Shown here: piece after piece, positions 1 to 4,604 of the stretch
How the letters are laid out: each line of letters begins with the position of its first letter
Position numbering within the stretch: the first letter of the stretch is position 1
Assembly: GCA_017400025.1 (NCBI GenBank)
Contig: JAFQAF010000036.1
Location: 1-10,828, forward strand
Direction of reading: 5' to 3'
DNA: 10,828 nt
Source of the DNA: Oscillospiraceae bacterium
GTDB taxonomy: Bacteria; Bacillota_A; Clostridia; Oscillospirales; Ruminococcaceae
Translations under genes and position numbers: made by a program
Notes under the pieces: generated by a model
Told to the model about the DNA's origin: nothing
The model's input: the letters and a program-made list of their open reading frames with translations, nothing else
The model's database searches: none

Positions 1-6
1 ATTCAT
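1..6 (-). CDS. First two codons of a leftward gene running off the left edge
   Basis: On the minus strand an ATG at 6-4 is followed by AAT, and the window then ends. The start is supported by an excellent ribosome binding site, AAAAGGAGG, at 23-15 with an 8-nt spacer. This is as good as any RBS in the window. The product cannot be known from two codons (Met-Asn). The gene lies downstream of, and in the same direction as, the thioesterase operon. It is separated from that operon by a strong terminator and has its own structured leader, so it is probably a separate transcription unit. The competing reading, a rightward ORF ending at 95, is treated under rejected items. Confidence 0.55.
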
Positions 7-72
7 TTGAATGTCCTCCTTTTGATGTCCTTGCAGTTGCCAGACCGCAAGTCTATTTTACATCAAAAGGAG
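7..72 (-). promoter_or_regulatory. Structured 5' leader that sequesters the ribosome binding site
   Basis: Read on the minus strand, the leader begins with CTCCTTTTGATGT (72-60) and ends with its exact reverse complement ACATCAAAAGGAG (28-16). This is a perfect 13-bp helix closing a 31-nt loop. The 3' arm contains eight of the nine bases of the AAAAGGAGG ribosome binding site, so folding would hide it. The start codon lies nine nucleotides beyond the helix. Inside the loop CTTGC (51-47) and GCAAG (34-30) can form a smaller stem; an alternative TTGC/GCAA pairing is also possible. I do not recognise a known riboswitch class. A metabolite sensor, RNA thermometer, protein-binding leader or sRNA target all fit. 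Confidence 0.6.
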
Positions 73-78
73 TTACTT

Positions 79-107
79 TTTATACTCACCGCTAAAGCTC
101 TTTTGAA
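79..107 (-). promoter_or_regulatory. Candidate promoter of the leftward gene at the left edge
   Basis: On the minus strand TTCAAA (107-102) is followed, after exactly 17 nt, by TATAAA (84-79). The match to the sigma-A consensus is moderate, 4 of 6 at -35 and 5 of 6 at -10. Transcription would start near position 72, almost exactly at the first base of the anti-Shine-Dalgarno arm of the leader. That would give an mRNA opening directly with the hairpin. This coincidence supports the call, but the -35 box is weak. Confidence 0.4.
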
Positions 108-130
108 CCACCGGCACAGCCGGTGGTTTT
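106..130 (+). terminator. GC-rich hairpin, terminator-like on the plus strand
   Basis: AACCACCGGC (106-115) and GCCGGTGGTT (119-128) form a perfect 10-bp stem with the 3-nt loop ACA. On the plus strand it is followed by only four T residues before CG. On the minus strand there is almost no T tail. It could be a weak terminator for a rightward transcript, or a second backstop after the thioesterase operon. It sits right beside the candidate promoter of the left-edge gene. No rightward gene can be confidently assigned to it. Confidence 0.45.
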
Positions 131-142
131 CGTTATACAATT

Positions 143-172
143 AAAACCCGGACTGGATACCAGTCCGGGTTT
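143..172 (-). terminator. Terminator of the HIRAN-like/AlaX/thioesterase operon
   Basis: On the minus strand AAACCCGGACTGG (172-160) pairs perfectly over 13 bp with CCAGTCCGGGTTT (156-144), with a 3-nt loop, and the T-run continues into 143. It lies about 41 nt past the thioesterase stop codon. The plus strand is also T-rich after the stem (173-180), so it may work in both directions. Confidence 0.8.
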
Positions 173-191
173 GGTTTTTATAATTATATTT

Positions 192-212
192 CTGCAGAAA
201 TATTTTCTGCAG
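192..212. repeat. 9-bp hairpin next to the thioesterase stop codon
   Basis: CTGCAGAAA (192-200) and TTTCTGCAG (204-212) form a perfect 9-bp inverted repeat with a 3-nt loop, ending one base from the thioesterase stop codon. It has no T tail in the direction of transcription, and the main terminator lies further on. It may be a 3' mRNA stabiliser or simply a local repeat. Confidence 0.5.
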
Positions 213-213
213 G

Positions 214-963
214 TTACTGTCTGAACAGCACGCGCAGTGTGGCGGCAGTTTTGCCATCCTCCTTGATTATGCCTATATCAAAGCCGTTTTCGGTTTCGCG
301 GCGGTACAAAGAAAGGGTTTCTCCTTCAAAACACTGCAGGCGGTAGGCTATTTCCACCTCTGCAATGTCCATTGCTTCCAGCTGCCGGTTGGTAAACATA
401 CCGAAAGCGGCACGGACATACTGCACATTGTTCATATGGCGGCTGGTGTCTGTGTCTGAACTGGTGACGGTGTACTCACCCAGCTTTTCACAGCCGGCAA
501 AATCATCGCTTACCTTGTGGTAAGGCACATCACACACTGTATCCGGGCAGTGATTCAGCTGCCGCGGGTACACATCTGTGATGCGGCGCAGGCAGCCTGT
601 GGCAGGCTCCAGCATTGCCCATTCGTTTTTGGCCTCTATCAGAAGGTTTCCCTCCTGTGACATTGAATAATAGCGGTCACAGCGGGCACGGCCCGGCTCC
701 CGGGGCCAGGTGGAAAGGGTGACAGGCGCAAACATCGCCGGCCTGGAGTTGATTTTCACTTTTGTTCTGATGGCCAGCCATATAAGGCCGTGGGCGGCAA
801 GGGTGTCCATACCCAAACCGATTTCAGACCCGTGCTCCGAGGCAAGGTCCATAAAAAGAGAGAATATTCCCGGCAGGGATACTCTGCCGTCTGCCGCTGT
901 CCGGCTGACGGCTATTTTACAGTTTTTTCTCAAGTTTAGCGTACATTTTTCACCTTTATGCAA
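214..963 (-). CDS. Acyl-ACP thioesterase (FatA/FatB-like), uncertain start
   Basis: Hydrolyses acyl-ACP to free fatty acid and ACP in the cytoplasm. The protein has the two-hotdog layout and length (249 aa) of bacterial plant-type thioesterases. The N-terminal ADGRVSLPGIFSLFMDLAS (about 24-42) and the second-domain signature DTSRHMNNVQY (172-182) are clear. By eye, Asp172 and His176 match the plant catalytic Asp and His, but the intervening Asn is Ser174. The downstream Glu-Cys pair reads Gln210-Cys211. The gene is last in a three-gene operon. The only in-frame starts near the family N-terminus are TTG at 963 (overlapping the AlaX stop, poor RBS) and TTG at 933. An ATG at 946 has a good AAAGGTG site but is one frame off and reaches TAA at 917 after nine codons. 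See the finding on this frame break. Confidence 0.82.
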   Translation of the reverse strand: MHKGEKCTLNLRKNCKIAVSRTAADGRVSLPGIFSLFMDLASEHGSEIGLGMDTLAAHGLIWLAIRTKVKINSRPAMFAPVTLSTWPREPGRARCDRYYSMSQEGNLLIEAKNEWAMLEPATGCLRRITDVYPRQLNHCPDTVCDVPYHKVSDDFAGCEKLGEYTVTSSDTDTSRHMNNVQYVRAAFGMFTNRQLEAMDIAEVEIAYRLQCFEGETLSLYRRETENGFDIGIIKEDGKTAATLRVLFRQ

Positions 964-2119
964 AGCTTTTCACAAGAGCTGTAAGGGTTTCTTCATCTGC
1001 ATCTTTTTCCACAAAACCCTGATAGATGCCCGGTTTGCCGCCGCCTTTGCCACCAAGGGTGGCGGATATATGGCGGCCCAGCTTGTTGGTATCCTTTTCT
1101 GTGGACACAATACAGATTTTAGGGTTTGCCCCCTGCTGCCGTGAGCAGACCACAGCTGTGGCGGCTTTTTCGCCAAGGGCAACTGCAAGGGACTGTATTT
1201 CGTTGGAGGCAAGGTCCGGTCTGCACATTACACACAGGCCCTCCTGCGGCTGTACAGCCTCTGCCCAGAATTCTATCAGCTGTCTTTTGGCAGCTGCAAG
1301 GGCAATTTTCAGCTCTTCAATCTCTTTCATTCTTGCGGCAACTGCTGATGTTATGTTTTCCACCGGGCTGGAAAGCTGGTGGGAAATATCATAGCAGTCA
1401 TCATTTCTGTTTTTCAGATATTCCACAGCACGTTTGCCGCAGAGTATGTGTATTCGGGTGCCGCCTTTGTATGCCATGCTGGACAGTGCCACAACAGGGC
1501 CTGCCTGGCTGGTGGTGGATGTATGTGTGCCGCAGCAGGCGCAGGTGTCTGCCTCACCGGCGGAAACTATGCGGATAGGGCCGGCCAGCTCTTTTTTGGA
1601 GCGGTATTCCAGCTCTTTCACATTTTCCGGCCACCCGGTAACCACCGGCTGGTCTGCCCACACGATCTGGTTGCAGCGGTCCATAACGGCATTGATGTCT
1701 TCTTTTGAAAGAGGACCGTCAAAGTCCACAACATTGTCTTTTTCCGTAAGGTGGAAGCCCACATTGCTGTAGCCGAACATTGACATAACAACGCCAGAGA
1801 ACATGTGTTCCCCTGTGTGCTGCTGCATAAAGTCAAAGCGGCGGTCCCAGTCAATAGTACCGTGGACCTGTGTGCCGGCGGGGATTTCTGTCTGTGTGTA
1901 ATGCACCACCAGGCCGCCTCTTTCGCGCACATCCTCAATCTGTGCCACTGTGTCTCCGAAGGACATTGTGCCGTGGTCTGCAGGCTGCCCGCCGCCTTCC
2001 GGATAGAAGGCTGTTCTGTCCAGCACCACTGCCCAACCCTTTTTGTCCTCTGTACAGGAAAGGACTGTGGCGTCAAATTCTGTCATATACCGGTTTTCAT
2101 AAAACAGTTTTTCACTCAT
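956..2119 (-). CDS. alaX: Alanyl-tRNA editing hydrolase, long AlaX type with DHHA1 domain
   Basis: A free-standing relative of the AlaRS editing domain that deacylates mischarged Ser- or Gly-tRNA(Ala) in the cytoplasm. Using ATG at 2119 (387 aa), the N-terminal beta-barrel carries GGGQPADHG (about 42-50). The zinc site is complete: His101 and His105 in HTGEH, Cys195 and His199 in CCGTH. A helical stretch around 253-285 leads to a C-terminal DHHA1-like domain with the glycine-rich GGKGGGKPG (356-364), so this is the long AlaX form. I prefer ATG 2119 over the TTG two codons upstream because AAGGGG sits 7 nt before it. That RBS overlaps the stop codon of the HIRAN-like gene, leaving an 11-nt gap and suggesting translational coupling. 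The downstream thioesterase frame overlaps its end. Confidence 0.93.
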   Translation of the reverse strand: MSEKLFYENRYMTEFDATVLSCTEDKKGWAVVLDRTAFYPEGGGQPADHGTMSFGDTVAQIEDVRERGGLVVHYTQTEIPAGTQVHGTIDWDRRFDFMQQHTGEHMFSGVVMSMFGYSNVGFHLTEKDNVVDFDGPLSKEDINAVMDRCNQIVWADQPVVTGWPENVKELEYRSKKELAGPIRIVSAGEADTCACCGTHTSTTSQAGPVVALSSMAYKGGTRIHILCGKRAVEYLKNRNDDCYDISHQLSSPVENITSAVAARMKEIEELKIALAAAKRQLIEFWAEAVQPQEGLCVMCRPDLASNEIQSLAVALGEKAATAVVCSRQQGANPKICIVSTEKDTNKLGRHISATLGGKGGGKPGIYQGFVEKDADEETLTALVKSFA

Positions 2120-2130
2120 AAACAAACCCC

Positions 2131-2868
2131 TTATTCAATTTCGCAGTTGATGCCCTCTTCACCTTCAAAGATGCGGGCGTGGTTTACATAGGTAAGCACT
2201 GTGTGCTTTTCGTTTTCTTCCAGCTCCAGCTCAAACTCTTCATCTTCATTATCCGGATTGTAAACTTTTGCCAGAACTTTACATTTTGTAAAATCTTCAC
2301 TGAACAGTGCATGGGCATAAAAATTATAGGTAGTGTTTTCTTCAAAATCCACATCAAACAGTTCGTACTGCCAGCCGTATTCCATAGGCATATCCATTGT
2401 ATAAAGATTGAGGTAAGGGCGGCCCATAACAACGTCACTGTCGCCGGCGGCCACGGAAAATGCGGCCATTGTCTGTACTGTGTCCCGGTCTGTGGCAAAG
2501 GCCAGGGTGTCTGCATCTTCATACCGGGAGAGGATTTCCTCGTCATAGCTGTAGGTCACCTGCAGCTGCAGGTCTGTGATATCCTTTGCACGGGTTTTGC
2601 CCGGTGTAACTGTGACAGCGGCTACCTCTGCCTTTTTCACTGTAAGACTGCCCTCATCAATAAACGGGGCAATGCCCACACTTTCGGCATAGGTCAGCAG
2701 GTCTATTTCCCTGCCATCCTTATGGCAGACACAGATTTCAAAGGTGTCCTCTGCATCATTTATTCTTTTCAGCTCCAGGGCATCGCCCTTTTTCAGCTTC
2801 TGAACCTTTTTGGTGTCGATGTCGTTGCCTTCAAGGGAAAGCACATAGGAAGTGGTAATATCAATCAT
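2131..2868 (-). CDS. HIRAN-like domain protein of unknown function
   Basis: A 245-residue, strongly acidic, soluble protein with no signal peptide or membrane segment. Residues 8-85 follow the HIRAN pattern by eye: SLEGND near the start, then LKKGDALELKR (25-35), a degenerate NDAEDTFEICV where classic members have NP-D-AI-V, KDGREI (50-55), and IAPFIDEG (66-73). HIRAN domains bind DNA or protein partners in SNF2 helicases and also occur alone in bacteria. Here no helicase is fused. The rest (about 95-245) looks beta-rich with many Asp/Glu and I cannot assign it. ATG at 2868 is chosen over upstream TTG 2883 because CAGGTGA lies 6 nt before it. It is the first gene of the operon with alaX and the thioesterase, so a role in regulation or nucleic-acid binding is only inferred. 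Confidence 0.8.
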   Translation of the reverse strand: MIDITTSYVLSLEGNDIDTKKVQKLKKGDALELKRINDAEDTFEICVCHKDGREIDLLTYAESVGIAPFIDEGSLTVKKAEVAAVTVTPGKTRAKDITDLQLQVTYSYDEEILSRYEDADTLAFATDRDTVQTMAAFSVAAGDSDVVMGRPYLNLYTMDMPMEYGWQYELFDVDFEENTTYNFYAHALFSEDFTKCKVLAKVYNPDNEDEEFELELEENEKHTVLTYVNHARIFEGEEGINCEIE

Positions 2869-2903
2869 AATTTTCACCTGCAAATATTTATTTCAATAAA
2901 TTA

Positions 2904-2932
2904 ATATTACCATTACAGAGGTACATTTGCAA
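2904..2932 (-). promoter_or_regulatory. Promoter of the leftward HIRAN-like/alaX/thioesterase operon
   Basis: On the minus strand TTGCAA (2932-2927) and TAATAT (2909-2904) are separated by exactly 17 nt. The start point would be near 2897, about 28 nt before the ATG. Its -35 hexamer touches the -35 hexamer of the divergent GNAT promoter with no base between them. Confidence 0.6.
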
Positions 2933-2961
2933 TTGAATTTTTATAAACTCTGCTGTATAAT
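2933..2961 (+). promoter_or_regulatory. Promoter of the rightward GNAT gene
   Basis: TTGAAT (2933-2938), a 17-nt spacer and a perfect TATAAT (2956-2961) give one of the strongest sigma-A-like promoters in the window. The start would be near 2968, about 35 nt before the ATG at 3003. Confidence 0.75.
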
Positions 2962-2962
2962 A

Positions 2963-2976
2963 AATACAATTGTATT
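2963..2976. promoter_or_regulatory. 14-bp palindrome over the GNAT transcription start, possible operator
   Basis: AATACAATTGTATT is a perfect palindrome beginning two bases after the -10 box and covering the predicted +1. This is a classic position for a repressor site. No regulator gene is adjacent, and AT-rich palindromes arise by chance more easily than GC-rich ones. Confidence 0.4.
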
Positions 2977-3002
2977 GCGTATAAAAACAGGAGGTATATA
3001 TT

Positions 3003-3830
3003 ATGGACTTTACAGTAAAAATCGCCACTTATGACGACCTGCCGGAGGCTGACCGCGTAGAGCGTGAAACCATGGGCAATTATGTGTATCTTTCTGATGC
3101 ATGGCACTATTTCCAGAGCCTGGGCGGCGGTCTGGTATGTGTGTATGACGGTGACAAAATGATAGGCATTGGCCGTTTTTCCGTACTGCCGGACGGCAGC
3201 GGCTGGCTGGAAACACTGCGTGTGACACCGGAATATCAGAACAAGGGCGCAGGCAAGGCCATATACAAAAAATGGCTGGAACTGGCAGCAGAGCTGAAAT
3301 GCCCGTCCATGGCAATGTTTACAGGTGAAACAAATGCCGCCAGCAGCGGCCTGGCTGAAAGATACGGCCTGAAGACAATCGGCTGGCACAGAGGCATGCA
3401 CCTGACAGACCTGGAAGGCGGCAACCCACACGGCTTTGTACATACCACATGGCAGAGAGCAGTGGAACTGATAATGCCTAAAAAAGAAGAATATCACGAC
3501 TATATGTGCTTCAACCGCACATTCCACCATATCAACGAAGCCAACGTGAAGGCATTCGCCTGCGAAGGCAAAGTGTTTGAAGATGCAGAAAGCGGCAGCT
3601 TTATCGTATGCGGCGCACGTTTCCAGCATCAGGTGGCACTGCACATTGCAATGATGGACGGCGATATGGACAAATGTATTGACTTTGCCATCAACTATGC
3701 AAAGGCACAGGGCATCAAAAAAGTTTCCTGCACATTTGCAATCGAAAACGAAAAACTGGAAAATGCCCTGCGCGCCAGAGGCTTCTCCACAGACAAGAAC
3801 CTGATTATCACAAAGGAAATCAAATTCTGA
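3003..3830 (+). CDS. GNAT-family N-acetyltransferase with a degenerate second lobe
   Basis: A cytoplasmic acyl-CoA-dependent N-acyltransferase; the substrate is not predictable. The first GNAT domain covers about residues 3-135. Motif A is plain: LRVTPEYQNKGAGKAIY (72-88), where QNKGAG (79-84) is the pyrophosphate-binding loop. It is followed by the motif-B-like NAASSGLAERYGL (111-123). At 275 aa the protein is nearly twice the size of a single GNAT domain. Residues about 165-275 end with a helix and strand pattern (NEKLENALRARGF, 249-261) that resembles the end of a GNAT fold without a Q-x-x-G-x-G loop. This is probably a degenerate second copy. AGGAGG at 2989-2994, 8 nt before the ATG, fixes the start. 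The gene is monocistronic, with its own promoter and terminator. Confidence 0.88.
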   Translation: MDFTVKIATYDDLPEADRVERETMGNYVYLSDAWHYFQSLGGGLVCVYDGDKMIGIGRFSVLPDGSGWLETLRVTPEYQNKGAGKAIYKKWLELAAELKCPSMAMFTGETNAASSGLAERYGLKTIGWHRGMHLTDLEGGNPHGFVHTTWQRAVELIMPKKEEYHDYMCFNRTFHHINEANVKAFACEGKVFEDAESGSFIVCGARFQHQVALHIAMMDGDMDKCIDFAINYAKAQGIKKVSCTFAIENEKLENALRARGFSTDKNLIITKEIKF

Positions 3831-3845
3831 TATTTATAGCACACA

Positions 3846-3876
3846 AAAACCGGGCTGTACCATACAGCCCGGTTTT
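3846..3876. terminator. Bidirectional terminator between GNAT and NERD-like genes
   Basis: AAAACCGGGCTGTA (3846-3859) pairs perfectly with TACAGCCCGGTTTT (3863-3876) over 14 bp around a CCA loop. It has four A residues on one side and four T residues on the other. It lies 15 nt after the GNAT stop and 13 nt after the end of the convergent NERD-like gene, so it can serve both. Confidence 0.88.
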
Positions 3877-3889
3877 ATATGTTCTGATT

Positions 3890-4504
3890 TTATTTTGAGT
3901 ATTTTTTTACTGCTTCCATCATATCAGAAATATCTGCGCCGTTGTCTGCCAGATATTTTGCAGAGGAAAGAGTAGAAACCAGATTGCTCAGGTGGCAAAC
4001 AGGCAGTGAACGTGCAACTGCAACGTTTGCATCAGGGTTTGTGAAAACAACCATTGTGTCTGTCTGGCCTGCTTTTACCTTTTCTTTACGATACAGGTCT
4101 TTCAGCATTTTGATAGAGCCGTTCTGTGCCATAACAGGGCTGTAGAAACGTGTGCGTTCGCCCTGGAAAATAGCTGCCCATTCTTCGCTGGCTGCATCGC
4201 CGTAGATGTCGCCGGCCTGTGGTGCTGCTGTGAAGCAGATTGTGCCGTAATAAGTAAACATGATAGCGTCAAAAGTGTATGTAGTGCCGCCGAACTCAAC
4301 AGTAGTTCTGCCCATTACCTTATAGTCTCTTGTGCGCACAAATTTTGCCAGTTCCTTATCCAGTTTTTCATTTGCCTTTGGGTCAATTGCATAGTGTTTC
4401 TTTCTGAAGAAGATAATATCTTCGCCTGCAAAAGCATACATATACATAAATATGATGGCCATAATAACCACAACATATCCGTTTTCTGCAATAAATCTTA
4501 ACAT
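3890..4504 (-). CDS. Membrane-anchored NERD-like protein, apparently nuclease-dead
   Basis: A 204-residue protein with one N-terminal membrane segment (about 8-27). RKKH follows it, so by the positive-inside rule the soluble part faces the cytoplasm. Residues about 45-180 follow the NERD (nuclease-related) domain by eye: TFDAIMFTYYG (77-87, Asp79 matching the family's conserved Asp), AGDIYGD (97-103), SEEWAAIF (106-113), then FYSPVMAQN (120-128) for the usual NP-Q-N. The catalytic E-x-K that normally precedes G-x-I-x-G falls on Thr92-Ala-Ala94, so cleavage is unlikely. It may bind nucleic acid or act as a scaffold. GGAGG lies 5 nt before the ATG. A promoter lies in the 100-nt gap to the upstream MBOAT gene, but no terminator separates them, so read-through is possible. 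Confidence 0.75.
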   Translation of the reverse strand: MLRFIAENGYVVVIMAIIFMYMYAFAGEDIIFFRKKHYAIDPKANEKLDKELAKFVRTRDYKVMGRTTVEFGGTTYTFDAIMFTYYGTICFTAAPQAGDIYGDAASEEWAAIFQGERTRFYSPVMAQNGSIKMLKDLYRKEKVKAGQTDTMVVFTNPDANVAVARSLPVCHLSNLVSTLSSAKYLADNGADISDMMEAVKKYSK

Positions 4505-4536
4505 TTCGTCCTCCGAATAAAATAATCAGTTTAAAT

Positions 4537-4565
4537 ATTATATCAAGTAATTACATAAAAAACAA
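4537..4565 (-). promoter_or_regulatory. Promoter of the NERD-like gene
   Basis: On the minus strand TTGTTT (4565-4560) and a perfect TATAAT (4542-4537) are 17 nt apart. The start would be near 4530, about 26 nt before the ATG. Confidence 0.55.
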
Positions 4566-4604
4566 CAATTATAAAGGATTTTCACTGTTTTTTGATACAG
4601 ATAT

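Noticed and set aside
16..72. Insertion-sequence end or mobile-element terminal repeat
   Set aside because: The repeats enclose only 31 bp, no transposase is present and no target duplication is visible; RBS overlap explains the repeat better.
3..95. Rightward open frame of 30 codons ending TAA at 95, just before the hairpin at 106-130
   Set aside because: It would make that hairpin a normal terminator. However, it conflicts with the leftward ATG at 6, its strong RBS and the perfect inverted repeat that includes that RBS. A 30-codon open stretch is also easily random. It remains the main competing reading.
2120..2125. TTG start of AlaX at 2125
   Set aside because: The ATG two codons later is 7 nt from AAGGGG; the TTG is too close to that site.
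2179..2904. Rightward 241-codon open frame opposite the HIRAN-like gene
   Set aside because: It is a shadow frame: rich in Cys, His and Phe with no RBS or family likeness, and the opposite strand has operon structure and a recognisable domain.
2913..3644. Leftward 243-codon open frame opposite the GNAT gene
   Set aside because: It is antisense to a clear acetyltransferase, with Cys/His/Gln-rich composition and no convincing start.
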